From: Vibrio pacinii DSM 19139
GTDB taxonomy: Bacteria > Pseudomonadota > Gammaproteobacteria > Enterobacterales > Vibrionaceae
Length of the DNA: 64,000 bases
Assembly (NCBI RefSeq): GCF_000711795.1
Contig: NZ_JONH01000021.1
Coordinates: 1 to 64,000, forward strand
Direction of reading: 5' to 3'
The notes beneath the pieces are model-generated. The model did no database searches, had not been told where the DNA came from, and worked only from the letters and a program-made list of their open reading frames with translations. Below are positions 27,629 through 39,790 of this stretch, one piece after another. Position numbers and translations under genes: made by a program. How positions within the stretch are numbered: position 1 is the stretch's first letter; every line of letters begins with the position of its first letter.

Positions 27629-30145
27629 GTGAAGTTCATAAAGCGACTGTTCTTATTCACATTGATTTGCATAATTCTTGGCGTCGGCACCATCTTCGGC
27701 TTCTATTTTTATGTCAAACCAGAGCTACCCGATGTAGCCACTCTTAAAGACGTGCAACTGCAAACGCCAATGCAGGTGTTTAGCCAAGACGGCAAGCTGA
27801 TCTCTCAGTTTGGCGAAAAGCGTCGCATCCCAGTCGCCTACGATGATATTCCCCGCCACCTTACTGAAGCCTTGATCGCGACCGAGGATAGTCGCTTTTA
27901 CGATCACCCAGGCATCGACCCGATTGGTATTACCCGGGCGGCGGTAGTGGTTGCACTATCAGGTTCAGCGAAACAGGGCGCCAGTACCATTACTCAGCAA
28001 TTGGCCCGCAACTTCTTCCTCTCGAACGAGAAGAAGATTATGCGTAAAATCAAAGAGATTTTTATTGCTATCCATATCGAGCAGCTGTTAAGCAAGCAAG
28101 AGATCATGGAACTGTACGTAAATAAAATCTTCTTGGGTTATCGCTCATATGGCTTTGGCGCTGCCGCGCAAACCTACTTCGGTAAAGAGCTTCAACAATT
28201 AACGCTCAGCGAGCTAGCGACCTTGGCGGGAATGCCCAAAGCGCCATCGACCATGAATCCGATCTATTCACTTGAGCGCGCGACCAATCGCCGTAACGTG
28301 GTTTTACGTCGCATGCTTGATGAGCAATACATTACTCAGCAAGAGTACGACCAAGCGCGAAATGAAGAGATTGTTGCTCGCTATCACGGTGCAGAGATTG
28401 AACTAAGCGCACCTTACGTAGCAGAGCTGGCACGTGCTTGGATGGTAGCGCACTATGGCGAAGAGGCTTACACCTCGGGTATGAGTATCTACACGACGGT
28501 TGATTCAAAACTTCAGGCCGCGGCCAATGAATCGGCCATCAATAATCTGTTGACTTACGATCAACGCCACGGCTATCGCGGCGCAGAGAAGGTGTTGTGG
28601 TCGGCAAATCAAGCCGCTTTTGATGGCGAAAAAATTGAACAGACCCTAGACAACGTACCGACCTACGGTCAATTGACACCGGCAATTGTTGTTGATGTGC
28701 AAGACAAACAAGCGACGGTTTGGGTTAAAGATCAAGGTCAGCAAACTCTTGGCTGGGATGGAATTAAGTGGGCACGTAAGTTCCTCACCGATGACCGTCA
28801 AGGCAAAGCGCCAACCAACGCTAAAGAGGTGCTCAACAGTGGTGAGCAAATCTGGGTGCGTCAAGTTGAAATCGATTCAGACGACCAACAGCCAGGTCAC
28901 GCTTGGCATCTTAGTCAAGTGCCGAATGCTAACACTGCCTTTATTGCGATGAACCCTGAAAATGGCGCGGTTCTGTCGTTGGTCGGCGGCTTTAACTTCA
29001 TCCATAACAAATTTAACCGTGCGACTCAGTCGGTTCGCCAAGTCGGTTCTAGTATCAAACCATTCATTTACTCCGCGGCAATCGATAAAGGCTTAACACT
29101 GGCCACGCTGATCAATGATGCACCGATTAACCAATGGGATAAAAGCCAAGGTACGGCATGGCGTCCAAAGAATTCGCCACCGACTTATGTCGGCCCTACC
29201 CGCTTACGTCTGGGCCTTGCCCAGTCGAAGAACGTGATGGCAGTTCGTGTGCTGCGTGAAGTCGGTTTGGATCAAACCCGTGAATACCTGACACGCTTTG
29301 GTTTTGATATCGACCAACTGCCTCGCTCAGAGACCATCGCATTAGGGGCGGGAAGCTTAACGCCAATGAAAATGGCTCAAGGTTATTCTGTGTTCGCCAA
29401 CGGCGGTTACTATGTTGAACCTTTCTATATCAATAAAATAGAAGGCCCTTTTGGTGACTTGGTATTTGAAGCCTCACCGAAAACTATTTGTCAGCATGAT
29501 TGTGAACAAGCCCCTCAAGCGAGCAACGAATTTGCCGAGCAAGATGTCGACCTTGATAGTGAACAACCGAACTACGCACCGCAAGTGATCACAGAGCAGA
29601 CCGCTTTCTTAGTCCGCGAGATGATGTACAGCAATATTTGGGGTGGCGGCAACTGGCGTGAAGGCACAGGTTGGAACGGCACAGGCTGGCGCGCTCAACC
29701 ACTGAAACGTCGCGATATCGGCGGAAAAACCGGTACAACCAATGACTCAAAAGACGCTTGGTATAACGGTTACGGCCCAGGAATGGTCGCGATTGCTTGG
29801 GTTGGTTTTGACGATCATAACCGTAATCTCGGGCGGTCCAAACCCAACCCCAACTTAGATAATGACCAAATCTCTGGAGCTGAGGCGGGGGCAAAAACGG
29901 CGCAGCCTGCTTGGGTTGACTTCATGCGTATCGCCCTTGATGGGGTACCAGAACGAGATAAAACCATTCCTGATAATATTATCCGCGTACGTATTGACCG
30001 GGAATCAGGCTTGCTAACCAATAAGTTTGACTCAAGCTCTATGTTTGAGTACTTCTTAGAGGGCACCGAGCCAACGGAATTCGTCAAAAGTGAAATGACC
30101 AACAGCATCTACACCTCTTCGGATGGTGGTGAAGAGCTGTTCTAG
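27629..30145 (+). CDS. mrcA: Penicillin-binding protein 1A
   Basis: Bifunctional peptidoglycan synthase of 838 residues. N-terminal membrane anchor (about 5-28), glycosyltransferase domain with catalytic Glu86 in ATEDSRFYDHPG and GASTITQQLARNFFL, an OB-like insert, and a transpeptidase domain with the active-site motif SSIKPF (nucleophile Ser474), an SKN triad and KTGTT. The start is GTG at 27629 with AGGG 8 nt upstream. It is divergent from pilM, as in most relatives. Confidence 0.96.
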   Translation: MKFIKRLFLFTLICIILGVGTIFGFYFYVKPELPDVATLKDVQLQTPMQVFSQDGKLISQFGEKRRIPVAYDDIPRHLTEALIATEDSRFYDHPGIDPIGITRAAVVVALSGSAKQGASTITQQLARNFFLSNEKKIMRKIKEIFIAIHIEQLLSKQEIMELYVNKIFLGYRSYGFGAAAQTYFGKELQQLTLSELATLAGMPKAPSTMNPIYSLERATNRRNVVLRRMLDEQYITQQEYDQARNEEIVARYHGAEIELSAPYVAELARAWMVAHYGEEAYTSGMSIYTTVDSKLQAAANESAINNLLTYDQRHGYRGAEKVLWSANQAAFDGEKIEQTLDNVPTYGQLTPAIVVDVQDKQATVWVKDQGQQTLGWDGIKWARKFLTDDRQGKAPTNAKEVLNSGEQIWVRQVEIDSDDQQPGHAWHLSQVPNANTAFIAMNPENGAVLSLVGGFNFIHNKFNRATQSVRQVGSSIKPFIYSAAIDKGLTLATLINDAPINQWDKSQGTAWRPKNSPPTYVGPTRLRLGLAQSKNVMAVRVLREVGLDQTREYLTRFGFDIDQLPRSETIALGAGSLTPMKMAQGYSVFANGGYYVEPFYINKIEGPFGDLVFEASPKTICQHDCEQAPQASNEFAEQDVDLDSEQPNYAPQVITEQTAFLVREMMYSNIWGGGNWREGTGWNGTGWRAQPLKRRDIGGKTGTTNDSKDAWYNGYGPGMVAIAWVGFDDHNRNLGRSKPNPNLDNDQISGAEAGAKTAQPAWVDFMRIALDGVPERDKTIPDNIIRVRIDRESGLLTNKFDSSSMFEYFLEGTEPTEFVKSEMTNSIYTSSDGGEELF

Positions 30146-30149
30146 GCAT

Positions 30150-30186
30150 AAAAAAGAGGTTGATGATGACATCAACCTCTTTTTGT
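30150..30186. terminator. Bidirectional terminator between mrcA and oxyR
   Basis: AGAGGTTGAT (30155-30164) pairs with ATCAACCTCT (30171-30180), flanked by A and T runs on both sides. Confidence 0.9.
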
Positions 30187-30187
30187 T

Positions 30188-31087
30188 TTAATTCTCAAGC
30201 TCTGGACTTAAATGCGTTTTGATTGCCGCCGCTAACTGCTCAAAACGGGCACGCAACGGTGAACCGGGGCGATAAGCCAACACAATACTGCGCGATGGTA
30301 CCGGGTTAACCGCTTTCACGTAGCAAACGCCATCTTTTTGTTTCTCTTTAGGTAATGACAGATCGGGAAGCAAGGTGATCCCTGCTCCAGCGGCAACCAT
30401 ATTGCGCAGTGTTTCTAAACTGGTCGCTTTAAAACGCTCATCATCTTTGGCGCCCGCCGCAAAACAAAAACCCAACGCCTGATCACGTAAACAGTGACCA
30501 TCACCGAGCGCTAACACCGTGCGACCATTTAAATCGAGCATATCGACCTGATCAAGACTCGCCCACTCATGATCGCTGGGAACAGCAATGCTCAGTGGCT
30601 CGTTGTACACCTCGATCTCTTTGAATGGCGCCGTTTCAGCGACAGAAGCCAACACTAAACAATCAAGCTTACCGTCTTCCAACTGACGCACTAACTGCTG
30701 CGTCTGCGCTTCATGTAGATAGAGCTCAAGATCTGGAAAACGTTGTTTAAGCATCGGCACAATTTTTGGCAATAGATAAGGCCCCACCGTAGGAATAAAA
30801 CCAATATGCAGTGGACCAACCATTTCCCCCGCCTGCCCACTGGCCATATCTTTAAACGTTTTGACTTCAGAGAGCACACGTTTGGCTTGATCGACCAATT
30901 GCAGGCCAGAATCAGTAAATAACACTCGCCGACTACTGCGCTCAAGCAAAGCGGTACCAATCTCATCTTCTAACTTTCGGATTTGACCACTTAGTGTCGG
31001 TTGGCTAACAAAACACGCTTCTGCCGCTTTGCGAAAGTGCTTGTGCTCAGCCAGTGCAACCAAGTATTCAAAGTCGCGGATATTCAT
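30188..31087 (-). CDS. oxyR: Hydrogen peroxide-sensing regulator OxyR
   Basis: LysR-family activator of the peroxide response, 299 residues. The N-terminal helix-turn-helix covers about residues 16-40 (FRKAAEACFVSQPTLSGQIR), and the redox pair Cys199 and Cys208 is intact in GDGHCLRDQALGFC, at the same numbers as in E. coli. It is divergent from the peroxiredoxin-glutaredoxin gene with an OxyR site between them, so it probably controls both. Confidence 0.96.
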   Translation of the reverse strand: MNIRDFEYLVALAEHKHFRKAAEACFVSQPTLSGQIRKLEDEIGTALLERSSRRVLFTDSGLQLVDQAKRVLSEVKTFKDMASGQAGEMVGPLHIGFIPTVGPYLLPKIVPMLKQRFPDLELYLHEAQTQQLVRQLEDGKLDCLVLASVAETAPFKEIEVYNEPLSIAVPSDHEWASLDQVDMLDLNGRTVLALGDGHCLRDQALGFCFAAGAKDDERFKATSLETLRNMVAAGAGITLLPDLSLPKEKQKDGVCYVKAVNPVPSRSIVLAYRPGSPLRARFEQLAAAIKTHLSPELEN

Positions 31088-31109
31088 TCTCGCCCCACCT
31101 CTAAATTAG

Positions 31110-31146
31110 ATAGAAAAAACCTATCGAAACCATAGCATTAAACGAT
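31110..31146. promoter_or_regulatory. OxyR-binding site
   Basis: ATAG-N7-CTAT-N7-ATAG-N7-CGAT spans 31110-31146. This is the known OxyR tetrad of four elements in successive major grooves, with only the last half-site degenerate (CGAT for CTAT). It begins 23 nt upstream of the oxyR start and about 105 nt from the divergent gene. Confidence 0.88.
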
Positions 31147-31252
31147 TGTAACTATCAAAGAAATTCTTTAATAATAACCACATCGAAACAGAGTACAATA
31201 ACTGCAGTTGAAACACTCGTTAGCAACTCACTAGAAATAAAAGGAAACAACT

Positions 31253-31981
31253 ATGTTTGTATCAAAAGAAGGTCAGAACATTCCACAAGTTACTTTCCCA
31301 ACTCGTCAAGGGGATGCTTGGGTTAACGTCACCACCGACGAGTTGTTTAAAGATAAAACTGTTATCGTATTTAGTTTACCAGGGGCCTTTACACCAACGT
31401 GTTCATCAAGCCATTTACCACGCTATAACGAGCTATTCCCGGTGTTCAAAGAGCACGGCGTTGATGCCATTTTGTGTGTCTCGGTCAACGACACTTTCGT
31501 GATGAATGCCTGGAAACAAGACCAAGAAGCCGACAACATTACCTTCATTCCTGACGGTAATGGTGAATTTACTGATGGTATGGGCATGCTGGTTGATAAA
31601 AATGACTTAGGCTTTGGCAAGCGTTCATGGCGCTACAGCATGTTGGTCAAAAATGGCGTGGTAGAAAAGATGTTTATCGAACCAAATGAGCCTGGCGACC
31701 CGTTCAAAGTGTCAGATGCTGACACCATGCTCAACTACATCGCGCCAAATTATAAAACCCAAGAGTCTATCACTGTGTTCACTAAACCTGGCTGTTCATT
31801 CTGCGCCAAGGCGAAACAAAGCTTGATTGACCACGGTCTTCAATATGAGGAAGTGGTGTTAGGTAAAGACGCCACCACCGTTAGCTTACGTGCGATCTCT
31901 GGTCGCTCAACCGTGCCACAAGTCTTTATCGGTGGTAAACACATCGGCGGTAGCGAAGAGCTAGAAGCCTTCCTCGGTTAA
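31253..31981 (+). CDS. Peroxiredoxin-glutaredoxin hybrid peroxidase
   Basis: A 242-residue fusion that reduces peroxides with glutathione, known from Haemophilus and Vibrio. The peroxiredoxin-5 domain has the peroxidatic Cys50 in [11 protein letters not shown], and the C-terminal glutaredoxin domain has the redox motif CSFC (Cys181/Cys184) and TVPQVFIGG. An AAGGAAAC box precedes the ATG. A TACAAT -10 element lies at 31194-31199 downstream of the OxyR site. It is likely the main OxyR target here. Confidence 0.94.
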   Translation: MFVSKEGQNIPQVTFPTRQGDAWVNVTTDELFKDKTVIVFSLPGAFTPTCSSSHLPRYNELFPVFKEHGVDAILCVSVNDTFVMNAWKQDQEADNITFIPDGNGEFTDGMGMLVDKNDLGFGKRSWRYSMLVKNGVVEKMFIEPNEPGDPFKVSDADTMLNYIAPNYKTQESITVFTKPGCSFCAKAKQSLIDHGLQYEEVVLGKDATTVSLRAISGRSTVPQVFIGGKHIGGSEELEAFLG

Positions 31982-31994
31982 CTAGCATAATGAT

Positions 31995-32036
31995 AAGTAG
32001 GCTCCTCTCGTCAACAAGAAGGGGCCTACTTTATTA
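31995..32036 (+). terminator. Terminator after the peroxiredoxin-glutaredoxin gene
   Basis: AAGTAGGC (31995-32002) pairs with GCCTACTT (32024-32031), with partial inner pairing, followed by TTA.. and a short T run. It is convergent with the RidA-family gene. Confidence 0.7.
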
Positions 32037-32047
32037 CTGCGCCGCGG

Positions 32048-32395
32048 TTACTTTTGTGCGGCTATCACTGAAATCTCCACCAGCAGAGCCTCGCGGGCCA
32101 TATCGGCGGTTACACAAGCCCTAGCGGGGGCATAACCCTCAGGTACCCATGCATCCCAAACGGCGTTCATTGCTTGGAAGTCTTGCATATCTTTTAGATA
32201 AATCGTCGCTGACAGCATATGCTGTTTGTCACTTCCGGCTTCAAGCAGTAATTCCTCGACTTTGTCTAACATAGTTTGCGTCTGCTCAGTAATCCCTTGA
32301 GTTGCATCTGCACACACTTGACCACAAAGATAAATCGTTCCGTTATGTTTTACGATGCGGCTCATACGCGGCTTGATTTGTTGGCGTTCGATCAT
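32048..32395 (-). CDS. RidA/YjgF-family protein (YoaB-like)
   Basis: A 115-residue member of the RidA superfamily, trimeric enamine/imine deaminases or related folds. Features seen are the [11 protein letters not shown] strand, [19 protein letters not shown] helix and an [21 protein letters not shown]-terminus. The canonical RidA Arg in RACV is present. Length and sequence suit the YoaB-like subgroup, whose substrate is unknown. The ATG at 32395 has GGAAAG 9 nt upstream, better than the in-frame GTG at 32404. Confidence 0.85.
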   Translation of the reverse strand: MIERQQIKPRMSRIVKHNGTIYLCGQVCADATQGITEQTQTMLDKVEELLLEAGSDKQHMLSATIYLKDMQDFQAMNAVWDAWVPEGYAPARACVTADMAREALLVEISVIAAQK

Positions 32396-32460
32396 TTTTA
32401 TCACTTTCCGGTTAGTTGGGATATGCTATGACCAGTAATGTTACCTAATTAGTCACAGCC

Positions 32461-32712
32461 ATGACATGTAAACCGTGTAAAAATAGCGCTTGGTTTTGGA
32501 ACAAAATTGGCCGCTGCCAACGCTGTATGGATCAACTGACGGTCTTATCCGTTGCCTGCTGGATCGTTTGGTGGGTGTGGTGTCGCGACAATCCAGAGAC
32601 GATTGAGTCAATTGCATTGATCTTTGCCGGATTCGCCTTCAATGGATTACTGTTTTTGCACCTGTGGATGCGTTTCGTTATCTTGCCTTGGCGGCGGCGT
32701 AACGGAAAGTAA
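32461..32712 (+). CDS. Small Cys-rich membrane protein, possibly DUF3624
   Basis: An 83-residue protein with an N-terminal cysteine pair arrangement CKPC and CQRC (residues 3-6 and 19-22), a Trp-rich hydrophobic stretch (about 27-40) and a second helix (about 50-75), ending in WRRRNGK. It resembles the Vibrionaceae DUF3624 family from memory, but this needs a profile search. The four cysteines could bind metal. Divergent from the RidA-family gene. Confidence 0.65.
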   Translation: MTCKPCKNSAWFWNKIGRCQRCMDQLTVLSVACWIVWWVWCRDNPETIESIALIFAGFAFNGLLFLHLWMRFVILPWRRRNGK

Positions 32713-32743
32713 AAAAATATCCAACACATTGAATTACAGGCAT

Positions 32744-32782
32744 AAAAAAAGCCCCAAAGCCAATATATGGTTTGGGGCCTTC
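32744..32782. terminator. Terminator between the small membrane gene and argH
   Basis: GCCCCAAA (32751-32758) pairs with TTTGGGGC (32771-32778). The seven A at 32744-32750 give a T run on the minus strand, so it is strongest for argH; the plus-strand tail is CTTCTT. Confidence 0.85.
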
Positions 32783-32897
32783 TTAGATTCTTCTAAGAAA
32801 AAGCAGTGGTACTTTAATAGACCGAGCTTTTTCTCAATAGTTCCCAAAATAATCGATCTTTTTTGATCTTTTATTCGTCACTTTACTATTCAACCAG

Positions 32898-34796
<1,899 letters not shown>

Positions 34797-34891
34797 TCAC
34801 GATGAATGCGAGGTGTAATATTGCTCTAATTAACTCTGAATCGAATTCAGTATTTTATGATGGTTCAAACTTACGGCAAAACCGAACAAAA

Positions 34892-34930
34892 ATAAAGTAT
34901 AAATTCATTATTTTTACATATTTATTCACG
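34892..34930 (-). promoter_or_regulatory. Candidate ArgR operator pair upstream of argH
   Basis: Two ARG-box-like sequences are centred at 34900.5 (core 34894-34907, ends ATAAATTCA, 11 of 14) and 34921.5 (core 34915-34928, TACATATTTATTCA, 12 of 14 on the minus strand). The 21-bp centre spacing equals two 18-bp boxes with a 3-bp gap, the classic ArgR arrangement. They lie between the argG terminator and argH. Confidence 0.55.
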
Positions 34931-34967
34931 AAAGATCTTTGTTATAAATAACGATGAACAAAAATAG

Positions 34968-35000
34968 AAAAAGCCCACTTGAGTATCAAATGGGCTTTTA
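34968..35000 (-). terminator. Terminator between argG and argH
   Basis: Minus-strand stem AAAAGCCCA-TTTGA / TCAAG-TGGGCTTTT with one mismatch, GTA-like loop and following T tract. It implies a separate argH promoter or attenuated read-through. Confidence 0.85.
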
Positions 35001-35021
35001 AGTAAACGGACTAATTAGGCG

Positions 35022-36236
35022 TTATTTTTTCAAATTGTTTAAGGCACGAATACGGCTTGATAGTGAGTACAGACGGATAAAGCCTTCTGCATGACTCTGG
35101 TCATAGACTTCATCTTCACCGAAGGTTGCAAATTGTTCGCAGTACAGGCTGTTGTCTGAACGTTTCTGCGTCACTGTGGCCTGGCCTTTATAAAGTTTCA
35201 CCACCACTTCACCGTTAACGTCCTGAGCTAACTCTTCTGAGGCAGCAAGGATAGACTTACACAGTGGGGTAAACCAGCGACCATCATAAACAAGGTGAGA
35301 CGCTTTCACGCCAAGCTCTTCGCGGAACTCAAATGAAGTTTTATCCAGCACGAGCTGCTCGACGGCACGCAGAGCTTCCATCATGATGGTACCGCCCGGA
35401 GTTTCGTAACAACCACGAGACTTCATGCCGACCAGACGGTTTTCTACGATATCGATACGGCCAATACCGTGTTTGGCACCTTTTTCATTGAGGTAAACCA
35501 AGGCGTTGTATGGCGTCATAGCCTCACCATCAACACCAATCACTTCGCCTTTTTCCACTTTCAAAGTGACGTATTCAGCTTCGTTAGGTGCTTGCTCTGG
35601 ATCAACTGTCCAAGCCCAGCAATCTTCGTTCGGTGCGTTCCATGTCTGTTCAAGCACACCACCTTCAGTGGAAATGTGCCATGCGTTAGCGTCACGCGAG
35701 TAAATTTTAGTCAGTGAGGCACTGCATGGAATATTACGTTCAGCAAGGTAATCCAAGCACTCTTCACGACTTACCAAGTCCCACTCACGCCAAGGTGCAA
35801 TCACATGTAGATCAGGAGCCAATGCCGCAAAAGCACCTTCAAAACGTACTTGGTCATTACCTTTACCGGTACAACCGTGACACAATGCGTCAGCACCAAC
35901 TTGACGTGCCACTTCAACCTGCGCTTTGGCAATAATTGGACGCGCCATTGAAGTGCCTAGTAAGTACTTACCTTCGTAGTAAGCGCCAGTTTTAAGCGTT
36001 GGGTAGATATAGTCTGCAACCATTTCTTCTTTAAGATCAGCAATGTAACACTCTGATGCCCCTGACGCTTTCGCTTTGGCTTCGATACCTTCTAGCTCTT
36101 CTGCACCTTGACCCACATCGGCAACAAATGCCACCACTTCACAATCATAATTCTCTTTTAGCCATGGAATAATCACTGATGTATCCAGACCGCCAGAGTA
36201 TGCGACAACTACTTTATTTACTTGAACTTTGCTCAT
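35022..36236 (-). CDS. argG: Argininosuccinate synthase
   Basis: Joins citrulline and aspartate using ATP in arginine synthesis. The 404-residue protein has the N-type ATP pyrophosphatase loop [26 protein letters not shown], and the substrate-binding [16 protein letters not shown] region. The ATG at 36236 (MSKVQVNK) has GGAG with a 7-nt spacer; 15 codons of upstream open frame are rejected. It lies 117 nt downstream of argB. Confidence 0.96.
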   Translation of the reverse strand: MSKVQVNKVVVAYSGGLDTSVIIPWLKENYDCEVVAFVADVGQGAEELEGIEAKAKASGASECYIADLKEEMVADYIYPTLKTGAYYEGKYLLGTSMARPIIAKAQVEVARQVGADALCHGCTGKGNDQVRFEGAFAALAPDLHVIAPWREWDLVSREECLDYLAERNIPCSASLTKIYSRDANAWHISTEGGVLEQTWNAPNEDCWAWTVDPEQAPNEAEYVTLKVEKGEVIGVDGEAMTPYNALVYLNEKGAKHGIGRIDIVENRLVGMKSRGCYETPGGTIMMEALRAVEQLVLDKTSFEFREELGVKASHLVYDGRWFTPLCKSILAASEELAQDVNGEVVVKLYKGQATVTQKRSDNSLYCEQFATFGEDEVYDQSHAEGFIRLYSLSSRIRALNNLKK

Positions 36237-36353
36237 TTTCTTTCTCCAATTCCCGGCGCTGCGCTTGGCGGTCAGTGCCACGGGTTACTGCTTATGTCTG
36301 TTTATTGGAATCAACGCGTTAGCGCTGACTCTGTATTCGTTAGTTAGTATTCA

Positions 36354-37145
36354 CTACTTAGGTAGAAACTGGGTTCCAATGCTTTTCCCTGCGAACAGGT
36401 CAACCAGCTTGTCTGGGTAACGCCAAGTCGCCACTTCAATAGGTCGACCTAAATCGTTAGCCGCTTCGAGTGCCGCGTTCACTTTGACTATCATGCCGTC
36501 AGTAATGACATGGCCAGTAATCAAGCTTTGCGCCTGCTTCTCATCAAGGCTTTTGATTAAATGCCCTTTACCGTCCAATACGCCACTGACATCAGAGAGC
36601 AGAACCAACTCTGCATCCAATGCGCCAGCAACTGCGACAGCCGCTTGGTCAGCATTCACATTCATCATCTGTCCTTGTGACGTGAGTCCGATAGAGCTAA
36701 TGATCGGCAGTGCGCCAGTGTCTAGCACCGCTTGCAAAACTGCAGAATCACCTGGCGTTGCTTTGCCAACCGCGCCAAGCTCAGGATCCAACTCTTCAAC
36801 CTGGCATAAACCACCATCAGCAAGGCTCAAGCCGACCGCATTAAGGCCGTTTTTGATCGCCTGACCTTGCAGTATTTTGTTGGCCGTGCCTGCCAAGGCC
36901 CCTGCGATAACAGGAATTTGATCATAAGGCGTGACACGCAAGCCTTGTTTCTTGACCGTTTTCAGCTGCAATTGAGCCATCAGATCGTCCACCAGATAAC
37001 CGCCACCGTGGACGATCACAATTCGTCGCTGAGCTTGCTTCTGATAGTTGGCAATCGCGCCAAATACCTGGCTTAACGTCTCAGTACACGACAGTGCAGC
37101 ACCGCCTAATTTGATCACTAATGGTGTCAATTTGTTATCTGTCAT
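36354..37145 (-). CDS. argB: Acetylglutamate kinase
   Basis: Phosphorylates N-acetylglutamate, second step of arginine synthesis. The 263-residue amino acid kinase has KLGGAALSC at the N-terminus, [35 protein letters not shown] and the [15 protein letters not shown] segment. The ATG at 37145 follows a GGA box; a GTG one codon earlier is possible. It starts 25 nt after the argC stop. Confidence 0.95.
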   Translation of the reverse strand: MTDNKLTPLVIKLGGAALSCTETLSQVFGAIANYQKQAQRRIVIVHGGGYLVDDLMAQLQLKTVKKQGLRVTPYDQIPVIAGALAGTANKILQGQAIKNGLNAVGLSLADGGLCQVEELDPELGAVGKATPGDSAVLQAVLDTGALPIISSIGLTSQGQMMNVNADQAAVAVAGALDAELVLLSDVSGVLDGKGHLIKSLDEKQAQSLITGHVITDGMIVKVNAALEAANDLGRPIEVATWRYPDKLVDLFAGKSIGTQFLPK

Positions 37146-37169
37146 CACTTGTTCCTTGCTGCTCTTTAA

Positions 37170-38174
37170 CTACACGAGAGCAGTGAGTTCTGGGAATCCG
37201 TAGTGGATGTTTAAACATTGCATCGCTTGACTCGATGCGCCTTTTAGCAAGTTATCAATCGCAGAAACTACGATGATATGCTTGCCCTGAACCTTCCAAC
37301 CAATATCGCAGAAAGGGGTATTTTCTACATTCTGTAATCTTGGCAGTGCTTGATTGAGTAGGCGCACTGCCGGTTTACCTTGATATGCGTGAATAAAGGC
37401 ATTCTCGACCTGCTGTTGCGTCACCCCTTGCGCGAGTTTCATGGTGATAGTGGCGAGAATTCCACGCTTAAAATTGCCCAAATGCGGAGTAAAAATCACA
37501 TCAGTGGCAAGGTGAGTGGCGATCTCTGGTTGATGACGATGACTAAACACACCATATGGCTGCAAACTCACTTCGCAGAAACTGTTGGTCATCGACGCTT
37601 TTCTCCCTGCGCCTGTCACACCACTAGTGGCATTAATTACCGGCCACTGAGTACTATCGATTAAGCCTTCGACCAGTAACGGTTTGATCGCCAACTGAGA
37701 GGCAGTTGGATAACACCCTGGCACCGCGATCAACTGGCTGTGCTTAATGCCTTGGCTATTCCATTCAGCAAGCCCATATTCGGCTTGGTCAAGCCAAGTT
37801 TCATGCTGGTGTTCAAAACCATAAAACTCGCTATAAAAACCTTCTTGCTGGACACGGAAAGCGCCAGAAAGATCGAAAACTTGGCAGCCGTGCTCAAGAA
37901 AAATGGGGGCCAGATCGTGACTGACTTCATGCGCCGTCGCCAAGAACACCACATCACATGCGCTGGCAACCGCGTCGACATCTGTCAATGCTTCGACCTG
38001 ATGCGACACTAAACCCGCTAATCTGCCGTGTAACTCTGAGATTGTTTTACCTGCATCTAAACTATTGGCGGACACATATAAACCTGTTAGCGTAAGTTCA
38101 GGGTGTTTGTGCACCATCAGAGCCAGTTCTGCCCCGGTGTAACCGCTTGCGCCTATGATTGTGGTTTTGAGCAT
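37170..38174 (-). CDS. argC: N-acetyl-gamma-glutamyl-phosphate reductase
   Basis: NADPH-dependent third step of arginine synthesis. The protein (334 residues) has the nucleotide-binding [10 protein letters not shown], the catalytic Cys in [12 protein letters not shown], and [11 protein letters not shown] and [11 protein letters not shown]. The start at 38174 ([11 protein letters not shown]) matches the family N-terminus; an ATG three codons upstream (38183) is equally possible. It is divergent from argE across a region with ARG-box-like sequences. Confidence 0.94.
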   Translation of the reverse strand: MLKTTIIGASGYTGAELALMVHKHPELTLTGLYVSANSLDAGKTISELHGRLAGLVSHQVEALTDVDAVASACDVVFLATAHEVSHDLAPIFLEHGCQVFDLSGAFRVQQEGFYSEFYGFEHQHETWLDQAEYGLAEWNSQGIKHSQLIAVPGCYPTASQLAIKPLLVEGLIDSTQWPVINATSGVTGAGRKASMTNSFCEVSLQPYGVFSHRHQPEIATHLATDVIFTPHLGNFKRGILATITMKLAQGVTQQQVENAFIHAYQGKPAVRLLNQALPRLQNVENTPFCDIGWKVQGKHIIVVSAIDNLLKGASSQAMQCLNIHYGFPELTALV

Positions 38175-38214
38175 CTCAGACATCCATTTTGACCTAAAAA
38201 CGCCGCTCGAAGAG

Positions 38215-38282
38215 TGACTATAAATTTAAAATATTTGCCTTTTATTGGTTTTTTATTCAATAAAAGTGATTTAATATGTGTT
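38215..38282. promoter_or_regulatory. Candidate ArgR operator region between argC and argE
   Basis: Three partial matches to the 14-bp ARG core TGAATWWWWATTCA are seen: TGACTATAAATTTA (38215-38228, 12 of 14), TGGTTTTTTATTCA (38246-38259, 12 of 14) and TGATTTAATATGTG (38267-38280, 10 of 14). The last two have 21-bp centre spacing as in known ArgR operators. The region is very AT-rich, so chance matches are possible. Confidence 0.5.
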
Positions 38283-38327
38283 TTACCTTCTTAACCTAAA
38301 TCTGTCAACAGGGAATGCAAACTAATT

Positions 38328-39464
38328 ATGCAATTACCAAGTTTTCTTGAGGTCTACCGTGGCCTAATTTCGACCTCGTCTATTAGCTCAACTGACCCAA
38401 GTTGGGATGAAGGCAACGCCCAAGTAATTGAAAAGTTGGCAACTTGGTTAAAAGACATCGGCTTTGAAGTCAATCTGACCCAAGTCGAAGCGGGGAAATT
38501 TAATCTGATCGCCAAAAAGGGCGCAGGAGAAGGTGGACTATTGCTCGCAGGCCACAGCGATACCGTGCCCTTTGATCAGGGCCGTTGGACTTACGAGCCG
38601 CACGATCTTACGCAAGCCAATAACCGTTTTTATGGTTTAGGTACCGCGGATATGAAGGGTTTTTTCGCTTTTATTATCGAAGCAGTAAAGAAAGTTGATT
38701 GGACGCAGCAAACCAAGCCGCTCTACATACTGGCGACCTGTGACGAAGAGACCACGATGCTCGGGGCTCGCCATTTCACTGAAAACGCGCCATTTAAACC
38801 GGATTACTGCATTATCGGCGAACCGACTAGCTTAGTGCCAATTCGGGGCCATAAAGGTCATGTGGCCAATGCAGTGCGTGTAACGGGTAAGTCGGGCCAC
38901 TCCTCCGATCCCGCTTTAGGTGTCAATGCGATTGAGATCATGCATGAAGTCCTGTTCGCCTTAATGCAATTGCGTGATAAGTTGATCAAAGAGTACCATC
39001 ACCCTGGCTTCGCGATTCCTAATCCGACGCTTAATCTCGGCCATATCCATGGCGGTGACAGTGCCAATCGCATTTGCGGTTGCTGCGAGTTGCACTACGA
39101 TGTTCGCCCACTCCCCGGCATCAGCTTAGACGGGCTGGATAATATGTTACGCGGGGCGCTTAAAGAGGTTGAAGCTAAATGGCCGGGGTGCATTGCAGTT
39201 ACCCCACTGCATGAACCTATTCCCGGTTATGAGTGCCAACACGACCACCCATTCATTGGTGGTGTCGAGCAAATCTGTGGGGTTGAATCACAAACCGTGA
39301 ACTACTGCACCGAGGCACCTTTCCTACAACAACTGTGCCCAACACTGGTGTTAGGCCCGGGTTCGATTGAACAAGCCCACCAGCCTGATGAGTTTCTTGC
39401 CTTTGAGTTTATTGAACCAACCATCAATGTTTTAGCTAAAGCCATGCATAAATATTGTTTTTAG
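38328..39464 (+). CDS. argE: Acetylornithine deacetylase
   Basis: Zinc-dependent M20 metallopeptidase-family enzyme that releases ornithine from N-acetylornithine in the linear arginine pathway. The 378-residue protein has [15 protein letters not shown] (metal His/Asp), [24 protein letters not shown] with the catalytic Glu, and [12 protein letters not shown]. It is divergent from argCBGH and followed by a strong terminator. Confidence 0.96.
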   Translation: MQLPSFLEVYRGLISTSSISSTDPSWDEGNAQVIEKLATWLKDIGFEVNLTQVEAGKFNLIAKKGAGEGGLLLAGHSDTVPFDQGRWTYEPHDLTQANNRFYGLGTADMKGFFAFIIEAVKKVDWTQQTKPLYILATCDEETTMLGARHFTENAPFKPDYCIIGEPTSLVPIRGHKGHVANAVRVTGKSGHSSDPALGVNAIEIMHEVLFALMQLRDKLIKEYHHPGFAIPNPTLNLGHIHGGDSANRICGCCELHYDVRPLPGISLDGLDNMLRGALKEVEAKWPGCIAVTPLHEPIPGYECQHDHPFIGGVEQICGVESQTVNYCTEAPFLQQLCPTLVLGPGSIEQAHQPDEFLAFEFIEPTINVLAKAMHKYCF

Positions 39465-39482
39465 CCCCGCGCTAGACAATGC

Positions 39483-39519
39483 ACCAAGGCTTGGCACTGT
39501 TTGCCAAGCCTTGGTTTTC
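39483..39519 (+). terminator. Terminator after argE
   Basis: Perfect 14-bp stem ACCAAGGCTTGGCA / TGCCAAGCCTTGGT with a CTGTT loop and TTTCT tail. Confidence 0.92.
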
Positions 39520-39708
39520 TCTATAAGCCAAACAAACGCACCACGTGTTAATGTGTGAATTGTCGCTTCGATTAGCCTAACGGTCTAAACGTCACAAGCG
39601 GCACGCCTATTCAATTCTGTAATAAAGTTTCAACATAATTAGTCACCGCTACCTCTGTAAGCGAATTACATTCTCTTGCACAATATTTGCAAACTTAGCC
39701 TACAGCAT

Positions 39709-39738
39709 TTGACTCTTAACAACATTTTTCGCTAGATT
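39709..39738 (+). promoter_or_regulatory. Candidate promoter of ppc
   Basis: TTGACT (39709-39714), an 18-nt spacer and TAGATT (39733-39738), 52 nt before the ppc start codon. The rest of the argE-ppc gap (39520-39708) shows nothing that I recognise. Confidence 0.55.
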
Positions 39739-39790
39739 GTCTACTTAGCAAGGAACATTGGATGTAATTTTTTTACAAGGCAGGAAGATA

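Noticed and set aside
36326..36353. ARG-box-like sequences just upstream of argG
   Set aside because: Two weak matches (10 and 11 of 14) only 14 bp apart, not the 21-bp spacing of ArgR operators.
36484..36864. 126-codon plus-strand open frame within argB
   Set aside because: Antisense to argB over its whole length, with a composition typical of reverse-strand shadows.
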